Positions 12,894 through 24,143 of a DNA stretch of 64,000 nt are shown piece after piece. Location: contig NC_060213.1 of assembly GCF_021130785.1 (NCBI RefSeq), forward strand, positions 116,080,501 through 116,144,500, given 5' to 3'. Positions within the stretch are counted from its first letter, which is position 1. Every line of letters begins with the position of its first letter. The notes beneath the pieces were generated by a model. It did not search any database. It saw only the letters and a list, made by a program, of their open reading frames with translations, and was not told where the DNA came from. Position numbers and translations under genes: made by a program. The DNA comes from Homalodisca vitripennis (lineage: Eukaryota > Arthropoda > Insecta > Hemiptera > Cicadellidae).

Positions 12894-12924
12894 GTACTTT
12901 TTGCGATTCAATGTTTATTGTTAA

Positions 12925-13024
12925 CCCCCACCCCCCCCCCCCCCCACCCCCCCCCCCCCCCACCCCCCCCCCCCCCCACCCCCCCCCCCCCCCACCCCCC
13001 CCCCCCCCCACCCCCCCCCCCCCC
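12925..13024. repeat. Perfect 16-bp minisatellite of fifteen C plus one A
   Basis: After TTAA and five C, an A occurs at 12930, 12946, 12962, 12978, 12994 and 13010, each separated by exactly fifteen C. The last run is fourteen C. The complementary strand is G15T repeated, a strong quadruplex former. It sits exactly at the end of the tRNA-like array. The invariant run length is striking and could be biological or an assembly artefact. Confidence 0.9.
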
Positions 13025-15060
13025 ATTTGTTTCGTTTACCATGCAATCCAATTAACTGTTTAGGCACTAATTTTTAAAACCCATTAAGCAACTTAATATT
13101 AGCTAATCGGTGTTCATTATTATTTTATGTTATGTGCCTAAATTTATTTATGGTTGACTGGTTTTACCAGAAGTTCAAATAACGTGTATGTCAAATTTGA
13201 TTCATAATAAATAAATATCGCATATAACGTACAAAACCATGGAATATTAAATGTTTTTGGTCATGAATTTGTAGTCCGCACGTCTAAAGAGTTATAAAAT
13301 ACAGAAATGGTATATATCATGTAAATTTTCTTACAAACCTAAACTAAAAAAAATTTACGAGCTAGTACTAAGAAAGATAAGAAATTAATTCCCAAATATA
13401 TAACGAAAATGAAAACTGAGGAGGATTGCTTCATGTACTGTTGTTAATTTAATATAATAATGGTTAAATAATTTTTGTCACAATTAATTTCAATGAATTA
13501 TAAAATATATATCTGGACGACTATTTTTGGTGTAGTTAAAACAGCACAAATATCAGTATACATCTCAAATGATTTAGAGTTATTTAGCAACAACTGTTAT
13601 TTGTATTTCGGTTTGGTGATCTTTTCCTCAAAACATGAATTAATGTCACGTTTTTCCCGGCAAAGAGCTGGATAATGTGAAGTTAATGCAAATTATAATA
13701 TTTAAAAATACATTTTACATAATTTACAATGCATCTGATTGCGGATATTATTGTTTTTGCAAACTGAAGGTTAGCAATCTTGAATTTTGAAAAATATGTA
13801 AAAACAGGTCAAAATACTGATAACGAGGGTAAAAAGCTACTGCTAAAGAATAATGCCTAATATTATTTAATATCTGTATTTGGCAAGCCATAGACTTAGA
13901 GTTGTAAAAAGTACAGTTTTAAATGCATAATGTAAGACTCTCTAAGACAAAAAAGTAATAAAGTTATAGTGATAAACAGAAGACAGTTTGAAAACGATTA
14001 CTTAATTCCTTATGAAAGACACTAACAAAATAGCCAATCATAATTTAATGAATAGCAATTACACCTTCATCTTTAAAATGAATATCTCAGTCTCGTAATA
14101 CTTAACAATCATCTTTCGCATTGTAAAACGAATTCGTCAAACTGTTCACATGACGAACCAATTGTCTGAAGTACTTCAAAATGTGTTTTCACTCAACAAG
14201 TTTAGAAAGTTAAGCGAATGAGAGAACACGTTTTTTTCTTGGCTGGTTTTACTTTATTGCCCTTTTGGCACTGTTTTTAGAATTCTCAAAGGATAGAACT
14301 TATTTTGCACCTGTAGCAGTATGATATATAAATGGTCTTGTATCTGGCATCGTTTTCATAGGATACAGATTATTTTAAAACTGCTTCTAAAATACACGTA
14401 GCAAGCGAAAAAAAGTATGTATTGCAACAAAAACATCAGATTTAGACGGTACGTGAGTTGAAATATTTTATGTTTTAAACGTAAATTGAGAATTAAAACT
14501 TTTCTTTAACCTGGGTAGTATTATTTATACAAATTTTAGATTATACGCAAATATACATATTCATAAAATTTTGGTTTTATGTCGTATAGCCATTTTGTGT
14601 TAGTTTAAAGTGCTGATTTGATGGAGAATGAATATAAGATGGTGCTTTACTCGTTTTTACTTATCAAATACTGCTGTATGAGTGATACAATGTTTGCATA
14701 TAATTTATTGTTTATTAAATAATGTTCCTAATGTTGTATAGGACATTATTCCTGCAATTTAATCTTATACAGAATTGTATTTTAATAAAGAAATTTTTTT
14801 TATCGTTTTATTGTAATCCTTCCTACATAAAACAACGTAAAACAGAGTTACTTTTAAACTCTTAGTGTTTTATTTGTTAATTATTTAAGTTTATTTTGTT
14901 AACACAAATTTAGAACATTCTCAAACTTTCATAACATTTCTAGCTAAGAACTCATTCCATCATATGACTTAAATTAAAATAAATAAGAGAGCTAAATTAA
15001 TATTTTTTTCCATATCTTTAGTATATATTATATAATTTGTACCATAGTTCTATTCCTTTT
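13025..15060. other. AT-rich intergenic sequence
   Basis: No coding region, RNA gene or recognisable mobile element. Open frames are short and AT-driven. A 12-13-bp inverted repeat (AATAATGTTCCTA versus TAGGACATTATT) is present at 14718-14750. Confidence 0.6.
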
Positions 15061-15310
15061 ATGCTGAATTCGCGGTAGGAAGGTAGGCTTCTGTTAAACT
15101 ATACGCCGGTGCGGTGGACATTGTTTTGTTTTAGTTTGGACCCGGTAATACGAGCTGATCGGTCTACGTTCCGGTACCCGGCAAGCCTGAAGAGAGAGAG
15201 AGAAGCGGTCAGTCCAGTCTTGTGTGATTCGAAAGAGAAGGTTGTACCGGTTCGAGTTTAGATGCTGGAATTTCTTTCTCTAACCCATATAGTTTTGGGA
15301 TTCTAGAGTA
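15060..15310. other. GC-richer patch of unknown origin
   Basis: This stretch is clearly richer in G+C than its surroundings, with several CGG/CCGG words and a short AG tract near 15191. It is followed by a 72-codon minus-strand open frame (15347-15565) without a recognisable domain. It could be an exon, a promoter or a fragment of an LTR. I cannot decide among these. Confidence 0.3.
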
Positions 15311-15565
15311 ATTATTTATCGCGGGTAAATTCAATTTCAAAGTATGTTAAATTTTAGTGCGTTTTAATTTTCCGATCTGCCTCCGTAAATCTTGCAAAGT
15401 AGTAAGTCCCGTACCTGGCGTAATAGGTTTATAAACATTTTTTATATTATACATAACTGTAATTAAAATTTCTAAAGTTATCCCATCTTTCAGAGTCTGA
15501 AAATTTAATTCAATTTTTTGAAGTATTGTGCAATTAAATTTTGGGTTCATAAAGTAAATATTCAT

Positions 15566-16136
15566 GCAATTTGGTGATATATTAATTTTTGAGTATTTTG
15601 CAGAAGGAGAACTTTTTATTTTGTTTTGTTAATTTAAACCAATTTTTGGAGGAAGTATACATTTTTTTTGAGTTTAATTTTAATTTTTAATAATCCTCTT
15701 TAATCAGACCTCTTAATTAGATTTGTTCGATTGAGATGACATTTGAAAGAACAATTTGAATCAAGAAGTTTGTAAACTTTTGTAAACTTTATGGGTGAAC
15801 TTAAATTTTCGGAATAAAGCAAGTATTTCCGAAAAGTCTGTTTTAATTTTATAAAGTATTTGCTCCATATATATATAAAATATATGTGCCTATGAGAATA
15901 ACGTACATAATTATACAATACAAATTACAGTACCAATATAAATATGAATAAAATGAATAATTTACAAAGATTCTGCGGATATTCGTGTGGAGTGCTACAT
16001 ATCAAATTAAAGAATTAAAGGATTAATGTTACATATATTGTGATAAAATATCGAAAATCAATCGTTTCAACCAGATTTACATTTAATACATTTTTTCTGA
16101 AATACCTTGAAAATATATTTTTAATTAATGACTAAT
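15566..16136. other. AT-rich intergenic sequence
   Basis: Nothing recognised. Short minus-strand open frames here are compositionally AT-driven. Confidence 0.5.
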
Positions 16137-16157
16137 TTATATATATATATATATATA
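16137..16157. repeat. (TA)n microsatellite abutting a possible transposon end
   Basis: About ten TA repeats are followed directly by ACAGGGTGTTTG. That word resembles ends of insect repeats that often sit beside TA tracts. No partner end was found. Confidence 0.55.
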
Positions 16158-19100
16158 CAGGGTGTTTGATTAAATATATTGAGTACGGCTTATAACATAT
16201 TGTAATAGACTATCGTAGATTATTTATTCATCTACTTTATACTAAAACTATTGCACTAGTTTCGTAAAATTTTATTGTATCCATCTGAAAAAAACTCTTT
16301 TTGCTCAAAGGGGTTTTTACCATGACAATAAAAGTTTACATAGTAAAAACACTCACAAGAAACTGCTCTTAATGGATCGGAAAACAATACTAAGCTGACA
16401 TAAAGTTAATTTTTAAATTATCATTATGAGTGTTTGTAATTACACTATCATGTATTACAACATTCTAAGTCCAGCCTTTTAAAATAAATTAGTATCCTTA
16501 ATAACATGGTGCCCTTGTAAAACATTGCCGCAAACCACATTTTGAAAGGTTTATATCCAATCAGAAAATTATTTTTAATACAATTAGTCGTTGTGAAGCC
16601 TACATTATGCGCTGCCAGTAACTGACTGGATAGTTTCATATTCTGATGCGGTTGGCGCGGCGTTTGCACTCTACTAACCAATGTGTTTGGTTCAAGACTG
16701 CATTATTATTAACTAGTGGCAAATTAGGACATTGGTGTTTTTGTTCACTAACCCTTCTATAAAAGGGCGTTCAGCAATAAATAAACTAACAGGAAATTTT
16801 TTTTATTTATTGTAAAGACTTTTGCTTAAGGGGTGTTCCTTTTCTGTAGATCAGTTTCTAGTAATATGTACTGACACACATAGTTCAGTTTCCTTAAAGT
16901 GTGATATGTGTAACTGCTGTTATAATCTTTTTACACGGCTTTCACGACGCATTTTCTAAGTTTTAAATAAGTTTTTTAAAGACAAATTTTAATCCTAAAA
17001 ACTTCAATTCTTAAAACAATATACTTATGCCGAGATATGGTTTCTTTCACTTTGACTGTAGTACATTGCTTAGTTATTCATTGTTTAAGAAACAATTAAG
17101 AAAGAGATAATGAAATTTAATGGTACAGGATTGTGTATTACATTCCTGTATGAGTAGAATTTTAAATAAGGAATAGATTTAAATTAACGTAATTTTTAAG
17201 AACTCAAATAGCTTTAATTTTGCGCTAATATAAGAAATTACTTATTTAATAGCGATAGAAAGCGTAATATATACTAAAGTTTTCAACCTAATAGACACTA
17301 ATATTTATGAATTTATGTTGTATATGGATAACAGAAATCTACCTGTGCTTTCCGTTTTTAAATTCCAAAAATTGATAAAAATAACATATTGTAAGTGGAA
17401 ATACTTCGTGCTTTCCACATTAAACGAAGTAGGCCACTGTTAAGTTAAACACTTCGGGTTCGATTTATCTGATAATTGAATTTGAGTGGCGAGCAATCTT
17501 CCTGCAGGACTGTGAGAGGAGGGTAAATACAGAATTAGGACTGTGGATTGTTTGACTTAATTATGCACAGGAGTAGTTCTACTCTGATTGGTTTCTTAAC
17601 TAAACGTGTAAGAAATATCGAATTATTAATAAAGCTCAATATTAAATACTGTTTTGGACAAAAGAGTTAATGGAAAAATTTGAACGTTGGTAATGGATTG
17701 AGTTTCACGTTTAAAAAACACGAAATATTATCTCAATCATTAGGTAACAATTGCATCTAATATTTTATCATGTATCCCACATATTGAATGTATTCCTTAT
17801 TAACAGATATGAAGACATTACTTTATAATAAATTATTCTTAAATTTTTATCTTTCAAGTCTCCACATAACGCACGGCCTGTTAACCAAAATTCACAACGT
17901 GGTACAGAGTCAAGGAGCATTTATAGTCGTGCATTATTCGATGGCATATACTAATGTGCCTACGACCTCTCAACAACGATTTCATAGACTGTAAAATTGG
18001 AATTATAAATATTTGAAGTCAAGACCTTCAGACTTATCGTCTCTCCCCATTCCCATTTCATGAAAATGCATCGGATTTAATCTTTCGTGGAGACTATGTC
18101 CATGCCTATGTACAAGTATATCCAATGTCTACTCAAAACTGTATAAAAAAATAGCATAGACTGAGGTTAAAAGTAATAAAACTAATTGTTTAAACCATAT
18201 CCATAAATCACTGATTAATATAGAGTTATCTAGATAATAAAATATGAAATTATAGTTAAAATATATATTTAACCGTACATTTTATTATGCATTAAAGAAT
18301 GCTGTTCTTGATCAATAATGTAATGCAGATAGCAAATCCAAAAGTAACTATGAATTGTTACTACAAATTTTACAGTTTGTTATTAAACTCATCAAATTTT
18401 TTATCAAGTAGACCTTTGAGGAAAATTCAAACTATGAAGAAATACTTTAGACCGGACTGCAATGACAAAACGTATTCATTTTTAACGAAATATGCTTCCC
18501 GAATTTGAAGTATTGTATATATTCATTATCGCTCATCAACAGATATCAAATTTCGTGCAAATTTCAAAAATTCAGTTATTTATACATCTAAGGGTAATTT
18601 CGTTCAGAATTTGAAATACTTCTTTAAACTTCGTAAATACATTATTTTAATTTGTCTATAACTGTAAACTGAACATTGTATTATGCAATATTAATGAAAA
18701 TGGTGATAATAATTCCACGGTACTTGTGAAAAACATTTCACTATCTAGCTCGTAAATCCTCGAAACACTGATCTTTATAACTAAATTTTAAGTCGAGATA
18801 ATTATAATTTAATGATATGTTTTAATAATTAATAATCACCTAAACTCATGATTGTTTAAAACAGGGATATGACAACGATTCACTTTTTCAGTACGGAAGT
18901 TCGCGTGAAGCCACAAGTAACTAACTACTCTTAAATCAATTAAATTATATCATTATTAGTTCGAAATTCTACTGAATTACCTATAACATTAATATAGCTG
19001 TGTTTATATTTAAAAACATTAAATATGCGTGTATTTTAAGAAAGTTATGTGCAATTTCTGACATACATTTATGGAGTTATTTATTATTTATATATTTTAA

Positions 19101-20425
19101 TTAACTGTGCATGTATTCTTTCTATGTTTCAATCTGCTTTAATAATAAAATAAGTTAATTTGACACTGATTTTCAATCTGAACGTCCGGCAATCATATAT
19201 ACGTTCCGTAGCTAAATGAAATATTACTGAAAATTTTAATAATAGTTAATAAATCCATTACATCTAACATGTATTATGGATTATAAACAGAATAGTTTTG
19301 GTAATGTGTTAAAGGTGTAAATGCTTGAAAACCCCAATCTTCATAATAGCAAACATTAATCTACGTCCGTCCAGACACAGCGATTTCTCATTTTGACATT
19401 GTTCTTTGACAGATCACATCTCTTGTCCAGCTTCCTGGCATGTACTAGATAGATATTAAACATAGATTGTAAATATAGCAAAATATATTTCTTAGGTTTA
19501 TTCAAAAACATTGTTTATATATGTTTTGAAATAGTAGGCTAAATTATAATCAATGGGTGTACGTCTATTTAATTTATTGATTAAATACAAACTTTAATAA
19601 ATGCTGTTATCTATAAATATGTACACTGATTGATCGTGAGAGAAAAGCAGCATATTGCTTGAATTTAGGCCAAACTACAGCATAGAGAATACATAAAGTT
19701 AAAACGAAAAGATTAGTATACTATATAATAATATTAAATGTGAACATTCCTAGTTGAATCACTGTATAATTCCTGCCATTTATTATTATAGCGGATGAGT
19801 TTGACTCATAGAACATAAAATGTTTTATTTGAGTTTTAAATAAAAGTCAGACGTTTTTAGACATTTTTTACGTATGAAGCAAAATTAAATTCTTGATACT
19901 ATAGTCTCAATCGAATATGAAATTTAAAATGCCAAAGTTTAGTTCCATATGAGTATCTGTTAAAATAAGGCCAGTATATTTGTTTATAAATGCTAACTAT
20001 TATTTTCAGTAACTGTAACCCTTCATAGGTACAGCACAGAAATATATAAAATATCTCCTTAAACAAAAAACGACCCTGAGAAGTGTACAAAATATACCAT
20101 TGCTCGTGCCTGAGAGATTTTCAGACTTTTTATTACTTATTTCTCTAAGGCTATTTGAAACATTAAATTTATAAATCCCGCAACAAACACATCAGCAGGA
20201 AAACCTTTACAGAGTTATTCTACACACCTTTAATGCATTTTTGAATGAAGACTCAGGCAAATCTTTGCCGGCTTTTCCGACACACTTTGAACACCTGAGA
20301 AGTATATGAAGAACTAAAAATGTATACGTAGGTTACACAACATTTTAGTGTCATAATGACGTGAAAAATAATTAAAATGTAATATGAATGGCCTTATACA
20401 TTCTAAATATACGTATCTTTAAATA

Positions 20426-20430
<5 letters not shown>
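16158..20430. other. AT-rich intergenic sequence
   Basis: No supported gene. A 77-codon minus-strand open frame at 16448-16681 is less AT-biased than its surroundings and may be a degraded mobile-element fragment, but no motif identifies it. The remainder shows only short AT-driven frames. Confidence 0.5.

Positions 20431-20481
<51 letters not shown>
20431..20481. repeat. (TA)n microsatellite
   Basis: Uninterrupted TA dinucleotides over about 50 bp. Confidence 0.95.
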
Positions 20482-20483
<2 letters not shown>

Positions 20484-20899
20484 TTAAAACTTTAATCCAT
20501 GGTTTAAGTAGTTACTTCTTGAGTTCTTGGTAACGAAACAATATTTTCATATGAATTTGTTCAGTCTTGTACTGATTATTGGTTTGATTTTTATAGAAAC
20601 AATACATATCTTTAGTTGTTATCTCAGATTTGTTATATAACTCTGTAAAGCCATAAGTTACGCGTATTGGTTTATTTCAATGAAGACATCACCGGTTATT
20701 CTGTTCAACAATAAAGCTTCTAGAAGTTTATAGCTGCCGGTCGTGCAAATATACAATATTGCTGGCGAGAGCAAAACGTTTTCCATATGAGCTAAGAATG
20801 GATGTACTGTATTAACACGGTTTTATGCAAGTACTTTTAGATGTAATGGGGTTCCTTGCACCTTTCTGTTTTAGGTAGAATATGCAACGCATGATGTAA

Positions 20900-20901
<2 letters not shown>
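20482..20901. other. Intergenic sequence between microsatellites
   Basis: Nothing recognised. Confidence 0.5.

Positions 20902-20941
<40 letters not shown>
20902..20941. repeat. (CA)n microsatellite
   Basis: About twenty CA dinucleotides followed by a short TA-rich stretch. Confidence 0.95.
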
Positions 20942-20946
<5 letters not shown>

Positions 20947-21091
20947 TTTATATATACTAATCACTGTATTGAATAGAAGAAAAATTAAAGAACTATTTTT
21001 CACTTCTATATTCGGGAGATTTAATACCCCCGTCTTCAGGAAGTTTTAATTAAAAATTAATACAAAAATATAACACGTAAACAAGAATTAA

Positions 21092-21128
<37 letters not shown>

Positions 21129-21775
21129 GGGATTAATGCAATCGTTTCGTTTATTCTGGATACTCTACATAAATTGTATTTTGTTTTGTTCACAGAAGGT
21201 TTACAGTTTGTAAAAGTAACAAAAACTGTGGACTCGGGTTCTAACTTTGTTCAATTAATAATTTACTCCATAACTATATTTCACTGTAGACTATTAAATA
21301 TGTGCTGGATAATAAATGCATTTCAACGCATGTACAGTATGGCAGTACCTTAAGAAAAACCTATGTGACATCAGTTCAATGCTCTTTCTTCACATACTAA
21401 TTTCATAAAATTGCTCAAAAAAAGCAACGACGATTTTATTTCTAAAGTACTTACAATAGCTTGCTTTTTACATTACAGTTATGTTTCTATTTTATAAAAA
21501 TAATAATTATAAGTATACGTACTTCTTTCATTATGATTTTTCGTTATAACAGTAAAAGTTATAAAGTCTGATAATTAGTATATATTACATATACCATTCA
21601 ATTTTGCCTTACATTATTAATTTTTTAATTAGAACATTATAAAATAAGTTCTAATTCTGAAGGTTTAAATTGTAATTCTCTCTCAATATAAAGAGATATG
21701 TTAATTCAATACTTAATTTAGTTTTATTGGCTACTTTAAACAATTCCTTGTCTATCAAATGAAATAAATAAGTGC
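20942..21775. other. Intergenic flank of the Ty3/gypsy element
   Basis: AT-rich, with a (TA)n tract at about 21094-21123. No gene seen. The last four bases, GTGC at 21772-21775, are the left copy of the target-site duplication. Confidence 0.55.
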
Positions 21776-23708
21776 TGAGCCGGGGCTCAGTTTGGACATT
21801 TATTTTTGTCTTTTATTTTGCCCACCTCGGCCACTCTTGTCAGTCGGTGGGGGAGTCACTCCGTCAGAGTATTGATTTTCTGCCTGGTTGAGGTCAGCTG
21901 GTTGACCTTGACTAGTTTACCGACCAGCTGTTCACCGGCACCGGCACCGGCACCGGCTACTGTTCGGAGCGGTCAGACTGTTCGGAGACACGTTTGGAGA
22001 AGCTTACTGTGTTCTGGCTGTTCTCTGTTCTTCCCGTTTCTCCATGGCTGGCTAATTCACCGACTTTCGGCAGGTAATTGTCTTTTTCTCTCTCTTAACT
22101 TATTTAGTTGGCGGTTTTTCTCTCCCACCCAGACATATATTATCGTAGATTAGTTATAAGTAATTTATATATATTTATTTTGTAACTTGTGTTCCTCGTG
22201 TACGTGTTCGTGTCGCAAAGTGTTCGTTCCTGTCTTTCGTACGTTCTAAAATTTTGTTAATTTATTTTCTATGCTATTTTGGTTTTTTTATCTTTCGCTC
22301 TTGTGCTTTCTAACTGATCCGTTCGGCGAACGGAAATTATTTATTCCGTGTACACACTTTGTCTTTTTAGTGTAAGCGAGACGGTACAGACTTTGCAAAT
22401 TTTTGTTACCTCGTGTTTTGTGTTGCGTGCAAAATTGGGTGGCAACATTCATGATTTCGATTTTATTATTTAATTATTGTTATTTGGGAAATAATGTATT
22501 GTTATTATTTGTAAATTATATAATTATTATCAGGCCTACCTTACAATTAATATTTAATAGCAAAATGTAAATTATTATAATATAATGATTAAAATCCAGC
22601 GAATTATAGTTACAAGTAAATGTTATCACGCTTAATCATTTAGTATGGCTGTCCTAGCCTATGTAATATTTAATATTGTCACCAAGTAGTGCATCTTAAA
22701 ATACTTGGTGTCTTGAGTTATTTTTAGGAAATAGTCTTTGATACTTAAAAGGTACTGTTAGTTACAGATTGTTATTTTTTTTAATTGTTAAATTTAAATA
22801 TTTTATTATACTTTGTGGCAAACATAATTAAGTTTTTATTATTTCTCGGGTTGTAGTAAAGTTGATCTGAATTTCTACTGGTTATGTTGGGATTCTACAG
22901 GGTCCCCGTGAGTGCCGTCAGCGGGACTGGTGCGGCGAGTCTGCCCGAACAACTGAATGCCCGCGCCCTGCCAGCGCTATTGGACCGGCATCCAACCGGA
23001 GTGTAGTGCTCCCATTAATTTCTTCTGGAACAAGGTTGGATCAGAAATGTTTTTTACTTCTTATACTGAACTTGCGAGGACTGGGGTGCAGGGAGCGCTG
23101 CCAGATGTTAGATCTGGAGGAGGGCCAGTACCTAGCCAGTATTTATTTAGTTAATTACATGACCTGAAGGGGAGGATTTCATCTTTAATTCGGATTCGTG
23201 GAGGCAACTAAGCCCCCGCCTCCTTCGAAAATTGGCTTTAAAATATATTTTTTTTAAATTTCGGCTACAAACTTGAAACAAAATTATTTTTCAAAAATAG
23301 TGGGCCTAGAAATTCTACAACCTTTTTCCTCCCCTCAGTTCATAAAAAATTACCTGTTAAAATTTTTTAGATTTACTACTGCCGTACCTGATATATGTTA
23401 TTTATAAACCAAATTTCTATTTATTGTGTTATTATTATATTATTTATTTATTATGTTATTGTCATTATTGGAATTATATTTATTGTTGTTATTTAGTTTT
23501 TTAAGTTACGCGGTGCACCGTGGTGCTGCATAATTGTATTTTACATGGAAATGTTTGCCACCTACTAATTATATTTCTTGTACTCGAAATCTTGTCTCGT
23601 TTTTGTCTCTTCCCACTAGTGGCATGTGATTGTTTTTTTTTTTATTTGCTCCGAGTTTGGGAGGGGCACGCTTCCGAGGCCTCCTGTATTTTTCACTAAC
23701 TCGGAACA
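21776..23708 (+). repeat. 5' LTR of the Ty3/gypsy element
   Basis: 1933 bp, TG...CA. It contains four ACCGGC hexamers at 21934-21957. It also has a segment at 23326-23374 that is absent from the 3' LTR; that segment is bounded by TTT on both sides, consistent with a microhomology deletion in the other copy. Open frames inside the LTR recur in both copies and are not considered genes. Confidence 0.93.
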
Positions 23709-23711
23709 AAA

Positions 23712-23729
23712 TGGTAGCAGAGCGTGGTT
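23712..23729 (+). promoter_or_regulatory. Primer-binding site, initiator tRNA-Met type
   Basis: TGGTAGCAGAGCGTGGTT starts three bases after the 5' LTR. Its first eleven bases complement the 3' end of eukaryotic initiator tRNA-Met including CCA, and TGGTT resumes the match after two mismatches. Ty3 and copia-type elements also use this tRNA. Confidence 0.75.
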
Positions 23730-24143
23730 ACGTGTTTTTACCCTCTGCGGGCCTGGGGTTTTTGTTTTGCCACTGGTGGTGAGAGGCATGAGTTGAAGTT
23801 GTTAGTTGACTTCCTGCGCCTGTGCCGTCTCGCTGTGCTATTTTTTCGCCGATCGACAGGAAGTGTGTGAACCTATTTATTTCCTGATTATTGTTACTTG
23901 TGTGTTTTTGTTATACATTGTAATCGTTGTTTTTTTTCTGGTTTTGTTCTGGTACGGCGTAGTGTTTTGTTGCGGTATTTTGGTTTCGCTGCCGTGTTTC
24001 GTGGACGGCAGGAATTCTGGGGACCCTGCTGAGAGTGTTGTCTCACTAAGTTATTCACTTGTCGCCTTAGTTATTGCTTTGTTAGTCGTTGACTTCGAGT
24101 CAGTGTGTGTTACTTGTTAGTCTGTGTCATTTATTTATTTATC

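Larger units (their letters stand above)
1..12920 (+). repeat. Tandem array of 262-bp tRNA-like units (49 complete copies plus one partial)
   Basis: A 262-bp unit repeats head to tail from the left edge, so the true array is longer than seen. Each unit has a tRNA-like gene and about 190 bp of AT-rich spacer. Complete tRNA-like starts are 241, 503, 765, 1027, 1289, 1551, 1813, 2075, 2337, 2599, 2861, 3123, 3386, 3648, 3910, 4172, 4434, 4696, 4958, 5220, 5482, 5744, 6006, 6268, 6530, 6792, 7054, 7316, 7578, 7841, 8103, 8365, 8627, 8889, 9151, 9413, 9675, 9938, 10200, 10462, 10724, 10986, 11248, 11510, 11772, 12037, 12299, 12561 and 12823. By eye I see no substitutions. The only changes are six one-base homopolymer expansions (near 3325, 7736, 9704, 11823, and two near 11873-11880), which exactly explain the cumulative 6-bp offset. 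The last unit breaks off after 12920. Such homogeneity implies recent amplification or strong concerted evolution. Confidence 0.97.

Noticed and set aside
1..12920. CRISPR array
   Set aside because: Whole 262-bp units are identical with no variable spacers, and the window is eukaryotic.
1..12920. 5S rDNA cluster
   Set aside because: The conserved body folds as a tRNA with A and B boxes in tRNA positions; 5S internal control elements are absent.
12760..13063. Glycine-rich and proline-rich open frames across the array end
   Set aside because: They are translations of the C15A tract and the tRNA body, so low-complexity artefacts.
15347..15918. Two 72-codon minus-strand frames as host genes
   Set aside because: AT-driven composition, no recognised domain and no evident splice or promoter context.
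16448..16681. 77-codon minus-strand frame as a mariner-type transposase piece
   Set aside because: The faint resemblance (RPHQNM-like word) is not backed by catalytic motifs or inverted ends.
21806..22153. 115-codon frame in the 5' LTR, repeated at 29022-29369
   Set aside because: It lies entirely in LTR sequence in both copies, has no domain, and is explained by the repeat.
23806..24120. Hydrophobic 104-codon frame upstream of gag
   Set aside because: It is a T-rich leader translated by chance; the Gag-like protein begins downstream at 24144.
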